Assembly: GCA_902702965.1 (NCBI GenBank)
Contig: CACRXP010000729.1
Location: forward strand, 49,548-113,547
Origin: Spirometra erinaceieuropaei
Taxonomy: Eukaryota > Platyhelminthes > Cestoda > Diphyllobothriidea > Diphyllobothriidae
DNA: 64,000 nt
Direction of reading: 5' to 3'
In this document: one piece after another, positions 33,601 to 44,000 of the stretch
How the letters are laid out: every line of letters begins with the position of its first letter
Numbering within the stretch: the first letter of the stretch is position 1
Made by a program: the position numbers and the translations under genes
Notes under the pieces: model-generated
Told to the model about the DNA's origin: nothing
The model's input: only the letters and a program-made list of their open reading frames with translations
The model's database searches: none

Positions 33601-36600
33601 TGGAAGACGCAGTTGGCGCGTTGCGTTCCTAACCTATTACATAGGACAGTTATTACGAGACTCGTCCGAAGACACGATTTCGGAGAAAAGTACCTGAGTG
33701 CCAGCGATCAGTTGCCTTCAGAAGATGCATTTCTTATGACAACACACTCGTGCTTAATATCCAAAAATTAAACGTTTCGGTAGGGCACGGGAATAAGGAC
33801 CCATCCGTATTACAAGTGGCCTTGCGCTAAATTCCAGGATGTTAGGGTTAGGGTTGGTAGGGCCAGAGTTATGAGGGTTAGTTTTAATTTGGAGAGTTAG
33901 TTTTAGAATTAAATTTGCCACTCGGGAATAGGCATCCCCTGGGACTTAGCGCAAAGCCACCTGTAGCACGAGAGGGATCCTTCCAACCAAATTTGACTCA
34001 CTTGTCTTCAGTCCCCTTTCTGCCTTAACCCCGATTCCGGAAGCTTCGACGCCCACTTAATCAGCTGATCGATTCGACCCTCCCTGCATGTCAGAAAGTT
34101 GAACTTAAGGCATCAGAGATCGTCCTTTAACCCCAGAAATCACCCCTCTGCTGTGGCTGGACACCCCCTGATGATCGTCTTCCTTTTGGAGATGTTGATA
34201 TTTAGGTTCACGTCGGCCACGTTCGCGCTTATCTGAAACGCTTCAGACTGCGTTTCTACAAAGGAGCTTGACAGCACCAAAACGCCATCAGCTTTTTCAA
34301 GAACCATAATGCGTGTGAACCGCAACCTCATATAGCATCGGCGTAATTTGCAAGTGTGCGCCGCAGAATATAGTCTCACCCTGTCAAACAGAGTTGACAG
34401 GAAAACGTAGCCTCGGCGAACACCCTAGGTTGGGCTGTGGAAGTTACTCAGCTAATCATTCTCACGGCCTTTGGTCCTGCTTACTTCTCACCGTAAAATT
34501 TTTCGTGCGGACCATTCTCATCATTATTGGCGTTGTTGTTGCCAGCTCGCTAGTCATCGTATGGCTAATTGGGACTGGTGGACAGGACACACTTCTTTGA
34601 CTGAAAACATCGCCAATGAAGTGCTGCTATCCATATCGTACTTTAAGAGTTTTGTCTGTGTCAACTTGGGTAGTGTTACGGGCCTTTAGGCGCCTCGATG
34701 TTTTCTATCCCAGGCATCCTTGGAGGTGCAGGAACGTTCCCACTAGACATCAGAAAACGCCCTCAAGACGATGTCGATTTGGCCGATGCCTCTGCTTTAT
34801 TGATTATTGTCCCCGCTTGTGTCAGGAGAAGGGCAAGAGAGGAGCACATAGGGGTCATTCGAGACGCTTACTGTTTGTCGTGCATTAGCGCTATTTTCTG
34901 GTGTTCTATTGATTAGCAACCTATTTACTATCTCAATTGTCAACTCACAACCTTCAATATGCACAAACTACTGCCAACGTGGCTCAGGTGTTGCAACTTA
35001 GCCAAGTTTAGCATGAACTGGGGTGGAATCCTAAATTGGAGAATTTAGAGCGGACTTTGTCGAAAAACCTCAAGTAATGGGACATAGAAAGTCCTTAGCA
35101 CTCTCAGGCGCAGCACCTTTCGTGTTCAGTTATTGACATAGATGTAATTCAGGAATGTACCTTGCATACATGATTTTCCGAGTAACTTTCCCTCCAAATT
35201 TCATTTTAGTGATCTTGAAAAACAACTTCGTCAATCCGCCTACCTGGTGGACGTGAGTTCCACAGAGCAACAGCAAATACCTTTTGATAGCGGTAAGCTG
35301 TCTTTGCTTCGCAACGAATCTTCTCAACCCTTACCCTCATGTTTTAGAACATGTACAGTTATCAGAGAGCCGTCTGGAGGACATAAAGGGTAGGTTCTGC
35401 GTGTCTCCTTAATGCTGTGCCTCACACAGTGCGCGCCTGTTTTGTCAGTCCAGCAGAAAGGGCCGCTTTGTGGAATAACTGGCGCCTGTTAACCAAGGAG
35501 GGCACCGAACCGCACGACAACATTCCCTTGCCCGAATACGCGGAGGAGTCTTTTGCCTACCCGCTAGGCGACGACGGCGGTCAGTGTCTGCGGATACCCT
35601 CGAGGCTACGGGAGACGGCCTGCGAAGGCCTCTTCACAGGAGACACCGACAACGTAACTCTGCACACGCTCATCCTAGAGTCCCTCCTCCTCTGTCCAAT
35701 CGATTGTCGTAGGTATGTTTCCGCCCGCCCTGCTAGCTTGGATTTGTCCTCAATTGGCCACCTTCAAATCCTTCGTCATTAAGATAATAATAAGCCTTCG
35801 TAGCAGTGTTATGCTTCTCTTCACTGTCCCTGTAGTCAGCAATTGATTGACAGTGCATCTTAGTGTTCTGACCGTCACTCACTCTGAATCCCATTGTGCT
35901 ACAGTGAAGCCAGCAGACTGAGATGAGGGTTTGAGGCGGTCGTTAGCATAACATAGCAGCTAGTTGCAGTAGAACGCGACGGCTGTCAGAACTCACTTTG
36001 CAAGACGCTTCCCTGCAATCACTTGGCTATGCGCCTTTCGTCCACGAAGGCCCGCTGTGTAAGTAGGTCTTCACTTAGCCAGCATTTTTAGACCGTCGGC
36101 AAAACTTGGCCATAACCTAGTGGCTACCTGGCGACATGTGTATCTGTTTATAGCATAGGCGATGGTCTGCTTCCCCATTCCAATTGCATCTACGCCAACT
36201 TACTCATCCGACGCTTTCCAGCCTTTACCAGCCTTTCGCTTTTGGCAGCCAGATTCGCGACCGATACTGACCGGACGCCCGAAGCCGTTCAGAGCCACTT
36301 CAGTGCCAAATATTATCACAGTGATGGTGGTGATGATGTTGATGATGATGATTATTATTATTATTATTTACGCAGCCTGCCAATCCATTACTGCCTTGTC
36401 GGCTTCCGTTGTCCGCAGAAAGACTGGTGGTGATAATTTCCTACTAAATGAAAGGAGCTGTCCTTCTTTCACTAGTGGTGCCTCCTCAGTTTTCACCAGC
36501 GATGGGATTTGTTCCTCCCACTGCTGTACAAACATCAGTCAGATTGCGTTCCATGTACCATTGCGGTAAACCGTGGCAATATTTGTGTGCAGTTAGCGTC

Positions 36601-39600
36601 ACTACTTAACGAACTCGAGCTGTGACAGATTTCGCATTGGGAGGCTTGTCTGCTGTGAGCAAGGCCTCGGCCCCGTTTAGTCGGCATAATTCGCCACCAT
36701 TAGTTTCTTTTCGTCGCACGAAGCAGACGTCCTTTGGACTGAGCTATCCTCATGCCATCCCCAGGAGTACTTTGGTTGACCACTTCCGTTTGTCCAACTA
36801 CGTTTCTGTTTAGTGTTCAACCGTGTGTCCCACGACGAGGTAGTCTCAGGGACGGTGATTTGTGCTCGAATTAGTTCATAGTGCTCATAGATTTGCGTAG
36901 CATTTACCACACGCCCTCTTCCTCCACCATCCTGGGACCGGTGACAAGACGGTGGAATCGGGCGCGGTGGTTGACAAAGCTAAACAGCCATAGTGACAGC
37001 ACAGGTATTAACTAAAAGCCCAGACACATTTTTCGGCGATCTTTTATCGCCGAATGACGTAAGCGTAAGGGGCTCGGCTCATCCACAAGTCCTCCAGCGT
37101 TCCTCGTGTGCATTTTGACATATAGACTCCAGTTTCAGTACTGTCCCTTCCTTGGATGTTAATATCGGTTTTTGAATAAATCCTCCGTAACGAAGCTTCT
37201 TTGGCTCGGTTCGAAAGCTGATAAATAATATTTGTGCTGAAATCTATCAGCTACTGCGAAATAACCGCATAATATTCATATCAGCCTTTGTTCTGGCGGA
37301 TTTACTGCAAGTTCGCCTGCTATTTTCCGGCTCGGATCCCATCTGAGTGGGGGTGCTATTGCAGCCTGACTCTCCGTTCTGAGGGGACCGAGTTCTGCCG
37401 TCAGTCGGCAGCCTTCCAGACCACGACTTTTAGTGCATCGTAATAGTTTAAAGGCTCGCCAGATTGTTTATGGCTTAAGGCCATGGTTAGCAGCCACCAC
37501 CACCTGCACAAGGCACATGGAGCCACCTATCATCCCGACACGATATACCACCTAACAGGACATCCCTAGATCCTTGATGAGGTCCGGGCAACGCCCCAAG
37601 CTCTCTACTTTTTCTTTTGCCTTCACTCCGGATGCCAGGTTGTCTGAAGCATAATAACTTTGCCCTGCGGTAGAGCAATCGGAATATCTAGCTAACATGA
37701 CCAGAAGCTGATTTCAACAACTGGATCACCGCTGAACACTACCCCATAATGGACCTTATAAACCCCCCAGTAGTCAAAATAACAAGAAAATCGAGAAGAC
37801 TGCATCATAGAGCTCACATTTCCCGCCTGTATCGACCATACACTCGCTGGCTGCTACGGCCAGTCTGGACTTGTGTAGAAATCTAGTCACTGTCGTTTAC
37901 GTGAACTGACTAAAACACTAACAGTCTTAATACTAGCCTATCCGCTGGCCGTAAATCTCTGCACAGTTTCCCCTCAGCCTTTAACTAAGCTAGCACGAAA
38001 ACTTTCGGGTTTTTTCCGCAAAAGCGCCTGACGAATTTGCTCTACAGTTGCGTGAAGTGATGCTCACTGTTGAATTTTGTCAGAGCGCAAGCTTTTTCAC
38101 CGGTGTGCCAGTTCATTACAGACAGTATTTAGTGCCATCTAAACTAGCCCTTTCCAATTGCGTCTCCACAGGATCTAAAAGCAAAATATTGCGTGTAATG
38201 ACTTTCGCTACATAGATAGGGCTCCGTCTCCAGCGCCCACCGGCGTGGTTTTCCACGGAACAGTTTCCTTCTTATGTGAAAAAAAAACACAACTGCCTAT
38301 TTTGCCTGTACAAAGTCAATGGCTCAGCTTCCATTGATGCTGACAGAATGTCATTGGCCACCGATGACTGTCACCACTGTCGAGTTAATGCTAGCTCATA
38401 CATCCCATGCATCACAGACTATCCGATTCCGAGCCCAGATGTTCGATCTTCACGCTCGGCTTCCTCGCTGCCCGAGTTTTTGTTTCGTCATTCCTTCCTC
38501 ACTTTGTTGAATTGCCAGAAAGACCCTATGGTGACATGGGAACGATCGGACCAAATCGTCCGAAACGTCCAGAGTAAGGTAACGGGTTATCAACCGGCAC
38601 CGAAGTTCCGTCAGACGGCTCTCTTGTATTCTGCGATGCAGTCACCATCTGCGCTTGCCTCTGTCCGGGTCTGCAGTCTGTGTGCCTTTTACGTATTGCA
38701 CAATCTACGCCATCCATGCATTCCCTTTAACTTTTTTTAACTCCTTCAGGCAGCTGATTGAAAACATTGTCTGTATCGGTGGCACCTGCATGACGCCCGG
38801 TTTTCTACATCGCCTCAATGAGGAAATTAAGAGTGCCCTCGAGTTGCCACGTTACGCCTCCATTGCCGCCCTGAAAGACTCCATCAAGTTCCATAATCCA
38901 CCGTCGAAAGCCAATTATACCGCCTGGCTTGGGGGTAAGGCGCTATCGCTCCTCTGGATTGAGTCCAAACCCCTCTTTTGTGTTTGTTTTCCTGCCAGCT
39001 TATACTGCCGTCTAGGTCTGTTAGGTATTTGGTCCCGTGACGTTGCTTTTCCTGTCTAACCAGAACTTATGTCGCTCTGGTCTCATTTAATAACTTTTTA
39101 CTTCTCTACCTGTCCTCCGTCTCACCTTTCCAGCTTTATGAATTATTTTCAATCCTTCCCAGACGTTTACCTAAATAATTGACAGCTTAAACCACTGCGA
39201 CGAAGAGGCGAAAAGCTGTTCTGTGTGCATAGCGACTAATTGAGTAAACGACCCTTCTATGGGATGCCATAATTTCAGTAGCGATACGGTTTTACAACCC
39301 TCGGTGAATGAGCTAATCGGAGTGTCGTGTTCAAGAGAGTTCAAAATCGGTGCGTGTCTGAACTAGCCACAGGAGGCCTATTTCTGGCCATCCGCTGTGA
39401 TAGTAGCACTGAAGTCTATACAAAGTACAGTTAAGTCCAGGCGTTCAACTACTGGCATCAGCCGAGATATTACCTCAGTATAGCTGACTTGAAAGCTTGT
39501 TCTGAATTATTTAAGTCTTTAATCCTCCGAGGAGGCTCTTTGCTGGCTGTTCTATGGAGCCTATGATAATCTCTGCCACTAAATCCAGACATGTTTAAAA

Positions 39601-40088
39601 TTCACGACCAAACACAGGGGATCGTGCTAAGGAAAGCACTTGGTTCATTTTCGGCCATTGCTTTGCACCTAACGGACCGACTTGAAACACGTCTGCTACC
39701 TTAACATCTAGGTGATCATTATTCACGGTTACCCTTAGTCATGTGAGCTATCGGTACATTTCCTTATCGAGATTGCAGTCCGAAGAAAAATTCCATTAAA
39801 CTGCCTTTTGTTCAGTGCATTCCTCTTCCTTTCTCCACAATGAAATGACTTCTGCTCTAAGTTTGTCTGATTTTCGTAAGTCGCATAGTCAACGTTGCAC
39901 CATAGTCATTTTACTCACACTTCTCTTTAATTCAAATCCCTACAGGATCCATATTCGGAGCCCTCGAGAGTCTTCCCGGTCGATCTTATAGCCGAAGCAA
40001 GTACTTAGAACAGAAGACAATTCCTGATTGGTCGACAATCTGGGAGACAGACACCACCGAAAATAGAGATTTCATACATACGCGTTAG
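30546..40088 (+). CDS. ACTR10: Actin-related protein 10 (Arp11), dynactin pointed-end subunit, 11 exons, complete
   Basis: Arp11 caps the pointed end of the Arp1 filament in dynactin and helps link dynein to membranes and nuclei. Exons: 30546-30619, 30661-30730, 31519-31571, 31615-31723, 31769-31876, 31922-31989, 35210-35292, 35348-35389, 35430-35712, 38750-38934, 39946-40088. They total 1218 nt, 405 residues plus TAG, compared with about 417 in human. Actin-fold motifs appear in order: phosphate-1 loop ([16 protein letters not shown]), [12 protein letters not shown], phosphate-2 loop ([20 protein letters not shown]), LEDIK, and the adenosine motif ([14 protein letters not shown]), ending [16 protein letters not shown] and IPDW. 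The stretch between exons 2 and 3 is about 12 residues shorter than in human, so a small exon in the 788-nt intron could have been missed. Confidence 0.95.
30661..30730 (+). CDS. ACTR10: ACTR10 exon 2
   Basis: It completes [19 protein letters not shown] and ends DPDLK. The acceptor is CACCCAG and the donor AAG/GTAAGT. Confidence 0.92.
31519..31571 (+). CDS. ACTR10: ACTR10 exon 3
   Basis: It encodes [17 protein letters not shown] plus two bases of an Arg codon. The acceptor is CATTTAG. The exon ends TATAG and is followed by GCAAGT, the preferred sequence of rare GC donors. Confidence 0.88.
31572..31614 (+). other. 43-nt GC-AG micro-intron of ACTR10
   Basis: It begins GCAAGTCTG and ends AACTTCTAG. 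Its removal joins [13 protein letters not shown] in frame. The alternative of reading through meets a TAG stop. Confidence 0.82.
31615..31723 (+). CDS. ACTR10: ACTR10 exon 4
   Basis: It encodes [20 protein letters not shown] and then [15 protein letters not shown], highly similar to the corresponding block of human ACTR10. The donor is GAG/GTTTGT. The following intron is 45 nt. Confidence 0.95.
31769..31876 (+). CDS. ACTR10: ACTR10 exon 5: phosphate-2 loop
   Basis: It encodes [20 protein letters not shown] and [16 protein letters not shown], the second nucleotide-phosphate loop of the actin fold. The acceptor is TTCAACAG and the donor CCT/GTAAGC. Confidence 0.95.
31922..31989 (+). CDS. ACTR10: ACTR10 exon 6
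   Basis: It encodes [20 protein letters not shown] followed by IQ and two bases of a Ser codon. The acceptor is GGTCTGTAG and the donor GAG/GTAGCA. The preceding intron is 45 nt. Confidence 0.92.
33788..33985. mobile_element. Foldback element copy 1 with internal TTAGGG-like units
   Basis: The left arm starting CGGGAATAAGGACCC and containing GGCCTTGCGCTAAATTCCAG is mirrored by the right end, whose reverse complement has GGCTTTGCGCTAAGTCCCAG and GGATCC. The interior (33840-33885) has TTAGGG-type units. A second, shorter copy with the same arm sequence is at 61809-61942. Confidence 0.7.
34130..34380 (-). mobile_element. LINE RT fragment around the catalytic motif, decayed
   Basis: The minus-strand open frame contains [20 protein letters not shown] and then [17 protein letters not shown]. 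This fits the 'YADD...LLS.SFEETQ...VGLNINVSKTK' segment of LINE reverse transcriptases, with YADD degraded to KADG. It is antisense to ACTR10, in intron 6. Confidence 0.6.
35210..35292 (+). CDS. ACTR10: ACTR10 exon 7
   Basis: It encodes [20 protein letters not shown] and then QQQIPFDS. The acceptor is TCATTTTAG and the donor AGCG/GTAAGC. It is less conserved than its neighbours but corresponds to the human segment after LGGKALHKELE. Confidence 0.85.
35348..35389 (+). CDS. ACTR10: ACTR10 exon 8 (42-nt micro-exon)
   Basis: Fourteen codons, [14 protein letters not shown], ending with one base of the next codon. LEDIK is conserved with human. The acceptor is TGTTTTAG and the donor AAGG/GTAGGT. 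It is flanked by introns of 55 and 40 nt. Confidence 0.88.
35430..35712 (+). CDS. ACTR10: ACTR10 exon 9
   Basis: It begins [15 protein letters not shown], has an acidic loop, and ends with [18 protein letters not shown] and two bases of Arg. The block [15 protein letters not shown] aligns with human LILDSLIQCPIDTRK. The acceptor is TCACACAG and the donor AG/GTATGT. Confidence 0.93.
36321..36369. repeat. Microsatellite (GAT/GTT/ATT units)
   Basis: A trinucleotide tract of GATG/GTGG units changing into (TTA)6, within ACTR10 intron 9. Confidence 0.95.
36835..37470 (-). repeat. LINE family A 3' tail, third copy (no coding part)
   Basis: Segments GATTTGCGTAGCATTTACCA and, further on, CAGCCTGACTCTC, GTCAGTCGGCAGCCTTCCAG and CACGACTTTTAGTGCATCGT match the tails at 26.7-27.3 kb and 47.7-48.1 kb in the same order and orientation. 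RT and finger sequence are absent, as in a strongly 5'-truncated insertion. Confidence 0.65.
38750..38934 (+). CDS. ACTR10: ACTR10 exon 10: adenosine motif
   Basis: It encodes [40 protein letters not shown], and later [26 protein letters not shown] is the nucleotide-binding motif of the family. The acceptor is CCTTCAG and the donor GGGG/GTAAGG. Confidence 0.96.
38935..39945 (+). other. ACTR10 intron 10, nothing recognised
   Basis: 1011 nt from GTAAGG to CCCTACAG. No repeat or coding feature was recognised. Confidence 0.75.
39946..40088 (+). CDS. ACTR10: ACTR10 exon 11: C-terminus
   Basis: It encodes [20 protein letters not shown], then [14 protein letters not shown], and ends HTR followed by TAG at 40086-40088. 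[14 protein letters not shown] spans the last junction and matches human AWLGGAIFGAL. Human ACTR10 has some further C-terminal residues with no counterpart here. Confidence 0.94.
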
Positions 40089-40315
40089 CGCAGTTGAGCT
40101 GGGGATATCTTTTTCGACGGCACTAGAAACTGGAGCACCTTATGGGATCGCATGGCATTGGCTTTCACTCCTTCGAAATACTGTTTTGGGAGCCATTCCT
40201 TTCCGAAATTTTTTACCACTTGTCATCTTTACAACTGTCTTACAATTCCATCATTTGAATCCTGCTTTGTTTTTGTTCTTTGAGTTCTGGTGGTTTGGGC
40301 AGTGGACTTCTGTAA

Positions 40316-40321
40316 ATTAAA
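40316..40321 (+). terminator. Possible ACTR10 poly(A) signal ATTAAA
   Basis: ATTAAA lies about 230 nt after the stop codon, following a T-rich stretch. It is the commonest variant of AATAAA, but a lone hexamer is weak evidence. Confidence 0.3.
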
Positions 40322-40507
40322 TCAATCCTTGCAAGTGTTTGCCTTCTTTAAGTTAGAGCTCCCAGTTCTTTAAAACCATGCGCGATTTAAATGGTGCCGG
40401 GAAAGTGTCGACGGATTTCTGTTGATATCTTAGTCTTCTCAAGTGTTACCTAAATTGCCCGAACCCAAAATGCACCTGCGCCACAGTTTTAATCGCAGGG
40501 TCGTTTT

Positions 40508-40535
40508 CACCACCACCACCACCATCATCATCATC
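40508..40535. repeat. (CAC)n(CAT)n microsatellite
   Basis: About five CAC units followed by four CAT units. Confidence 0.95.
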
Positions 40536-40829
40536 GTAGTTTGACCCGTAGTCTGGCCTGCTTACCACTCTCTCGAGCTGATCAAGTTATTTCTGCACCT
40601 CAGTGCTGCATCAAATTTCAATGTTGTCCCCAAGTACGGAACTACAAGAAAAGTTCCCATGTCTTTAGTAGAGAACCTCGTGCAAAATTCGCGTCATCTC
40701 TCGTTTGAATTCGAGGCGCGGGGCGCTGTAGACTCGTCCATCGCGGTGCTAAAAACCTAATTATTTCCTACAAGACTACTGAAGTTTTGTCAGTAGCCGG
40801 GCCGACGTAAATGAAACGCATTGCATATG

Positions 40830-41033
40830 CAGTTGGATAGCTGCGATGGCCTGGATAAGGAATAAATACCGACAAGGACAAGAGAGGCAGGTGTGGTCCT
40901 TCCTGGCTTGCAACGCTCGTCATCCGGCTACCCGAGCCTAGGGTTGAGAAGAATAATAAACTGGGGATGGCCACCCCAGTTTCCCATGTCCTGGTCGGTA
41001 TTTATTCTTCAGTGTTACTGGTCGCTATGCGAC
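40830..41033. mobile_element. Foldback element with about 50-nt imperfect arms
   Basis: AATAAATACCGACAAGGAC at 40861-40879 is mirrored by 40988-41009, whose reverse complement reads AATAAATACCGACCAGGAC. The similarity extends outward over GCAGTTGGATAG / GCAGTCGCATAG. An inner hairpin, AACTGGGG...CCCCAGTT, lies at about 40959-40981. It is a small non-coding palindromic element. Confidence 0.6.
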
Positions 41034-44000
41034 TGCCTGCGAGGACTTAGCTAAGCTCCAAGGCACGGGACGATGAGCATGTGCTGTATAGCAATCAGAT
41101 CTCGAACGGCCCACGGTATGCGCCGTCGCTAGCGTGTTTTTCTTAAGGGCCAATTAAAGGTATCGTCTACACGTCAAACTGTATCTATGGGTATACGTGC
41201 AATTGCAGATCCAAATACGTTGGGTGCGGGCGAAGGAAGCTAGCAACTTACTCGGCGGGACGTCTGCCGAACTGACTGCTGGCAGCTGAAGGTAAGGCGC
41301 AGAGAAGTTCAACTGCGGGACACGTGGTGTACGCCGGCCACGTGGTTGATTCAATGGCACGACGTTCAGAGATCTTCGAGGGACGACTAGACGTCTCCTA
41401 CACTACTCAAAGCCACGGCAGTGAGAGCAAACCGGAACCGTGCAGACAGTTGGGTCACGTGGTCCACTCCGCACCGCCACGGTGGAGGGTCGGTGTAGGA
41501 AAGTTCCACCGCCTTAACCCCCACATATCTGGCATTCCGTGCCGTGTAGTCTCGATCACGCCCGACAAGGTTGGCTCACCGACACGACTCGCACCACGCC
41601 CACCCGCATGCCTGCTCAGCACTTTCTCCTGTTTATGTAACTGTCTCGTGTGATCGTCCGGGCTGTTTGCTTATTAAGTCGCTGGTGTTATGAACGCGCA
41701 TTCATCGTTAGCATTTGAACGGGAGGTCATCCAATGTTGGCTTCTTCATCTATCTATTTTTTTTCAAATTCAGTCCGGGAAAAAGTGTCCCAACAACCTC
41801 AATTGCCTGTTGGCTTCACTTCAGCACAATACGCCGTCAATGTTTGACTCCCGTGGCCAAAAAACAAGCACCCAGGACCGATCTGGACCGGCGAATTCGC
41901 GTTAAGAAACCTTATCGCCTGGCCGGCGGACCGTTTTCGCCAGCTGTGCGGTGGCACACAGATAAAGCCTATTATTTTCATAGCTGGCGTAAATTTCCCC
42001 TGCAACTTAGGCGGTAACGCACCTGACACAAATTCTGGGTGGAGTCGGCAGTTAGATTATGCGACGTGGTTTCTCTTTTCGATCTGCTTAAGTCTCGTGG
42101 TTCCACAGTCTTTTGGAACAAGCATTATTTCAGTCTTACATAAATTACTTAAGGACGTTGTCAACTGTTCAGACCTGAGAGGTGATTCACCGATTCTTGA
42201 CCTTAGGACGTTTAGTAAAAAATATGTGGCTGACAGCATGCTCGAATCCAGGTTTTCGAACACCGTTCAGTGGCTTAATCAAGATTAAGGTTTCATTTTC
42301 AGCAATACGGATCGGTACGACACTTGGACCTGAAGTCGAAAGCAGAGCTTGACACCCCTGCGATGCGGCACTGTCTGGGAATAGTTCGGGCAACCAAGAT
42401 TTCTGATTTGCCGTAGTCTTTCACACAATGGCCACTTACCGTAGAACATTAGCTACTGAGCCACCACAGGGTGCCGTGTCCATGGGCGCTTTGGAGGGGT
42501 GGAAAGAGCGATGACGCCGCTATTTTCGTGCATTCAAAATTTCCGGTGAAATCTGCCTGCACCTCGCGAATCTTTAATTAACTGACTGTCGGGACATGGA
42601 CGCCAGTGATCCGTGGACGTTTGCCGTTGCACCCGTGCTGAATTTGCTGGAGACTGTAATCGGGATGACTGGCACTGTGTTTTAACTGTTGTGCGTGGAC
42701 CATTTGTCTACTTTTGAAGGCCTACGCAGCCAGCGATCATTGTGTGAAATCTACATAATTTATGGCATTGATGGAATTTGACAGTTGGGTCTGCGTGAGC
42801 CGCGGTTCTGCGATCAGTGGCCGCCGGTAATCCTCGTGGTTGGAACGACTTGCCTCAGCAACCGCGGTGGAAGTTGGTTAATGCTAACGCCCGTTCTAAG
42901 TGATGCCTTTAACATTCCAAGATCGCAGCTTAGGGCTCCTACTGTGGTGTAGGCGCAAACTTATTGGCATAAAAATGTGGAGTGTTGGCCTCGTAATGGA
43001 TTTATATACAGACTCACGGGCTTCAAATTAAAAAATCCTTATAGGGGGTTATAAGCCACAACTGACGGACAAGGCCAAAAATCGACAGCTCTGTTTATTT
43101 TTCTTGAAAACATAACCTAGGTCCGAAATCCAGAAAATCGCTCCATAATTTAAGTTGCGGATGGTGTTTTTGGTAAAGTTCGCACATCATACCTACAAGG
43201 GAAGTATTTACCAATGACGAGGCTCTTCGCCTTGCTTCTAATAATCGTATTCGAGGAAATCTCGTTGGTGGACAAGCCCTCTGGTTTAATCTACCTGGGT
43301 GACCAGGTTCAGTGGCCTTTAGTGTCATGCCTTTCACTACGGCCGGTGAAAAACAAACTTTGCGAAATGATCGACAGTACTTCCGGTTAATCGGATAGCC
43401 GTTTATTAGGGGCACTGTTTGACGCGGGCTAATCCCCTTCTTGCGCCTAATGCGAATTCGCTTCGCTCGTTCGGTCATCGTCCGGCCACATTTTGAACAG
43501 ACAGCCCATTGCCCCCAAGTGGCCTGTCTAGTCCACGTGAGCCCCAAGGCGTCGCTGATCGGTCAGTTGTGAGATATAGGCAGCATAGGAAATGCCGTCC
43601 GGTGGGCCAGCTAAGACCGCAAAAGCAGACGATAATGCTCCGGGGGAAGCTACAACAGTGGCGACAAGGGTTCTACACTAGTCATCAATCTGATTTGAAC
43701 TGACTAGTTCCAAGCGAATGCCGCTCGGGGTGGTCACATACAGTATGTGACCTATCTCATGACGCCAGACGACAGAAACTTATATGAGGATTTTCAGACG
43801 TCTTAAACGTTACGCATTATGCTCGCTCGTCCAGTCTGTTTAAGAGAATGTCCTTTTCTTTTGTGGAAAATGTGTCAACGTAATTTTATCCAGCAAACTG
43901 TTCATAAATTTGGGCGAAAATGGACGTTTCCGCGTAATCGGGAAATCTGCTATTCTAATACTTGTCCTAGACTTCGGTTGCGCATCTGAGCGTACATATT

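Larger units (their letters stand above)
31990..35209 (+). other. ACTR10 intron 6, 3.2 kb with two repeat elements
   Basis: It holds a foldback element with TTAGGG units (33788-33985) and an antisense LINE RT fragment (34130-34380). Other open frames here, such as the 91 codons at 32211-32486, are not recognised. Confidence 0.75.
35713..38749 (+). other. ACTR10 intron 9, 3.0 kb with a LINE tail
   Basis: It contains a TGA/TTA-rich microsatellite (36321-36369) and a family A LINE 3' tail (about 36835-37470). An open frame of 154 codons just before exon 10 (38276-38740) has no recognisable domain and is not supported. Confidence 0.75.

Noticed and set aside
38530..38580. GTCCGAAACGTCCAG with a nearby stem, resembling the end of a hammerhead
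   Set aside because: No acceptable CTGATGA core at the right distance and the stem is bulged. The evidence is weaker than for the 49 and 61 kb repeats.
38276..38740. 154-codon open frame just before ACTR10 exon 10
   Set aside because: No domain or conserved motif, and it runs into the pyrimidine tract of a well-supported splice acceptor. Treated as intron.
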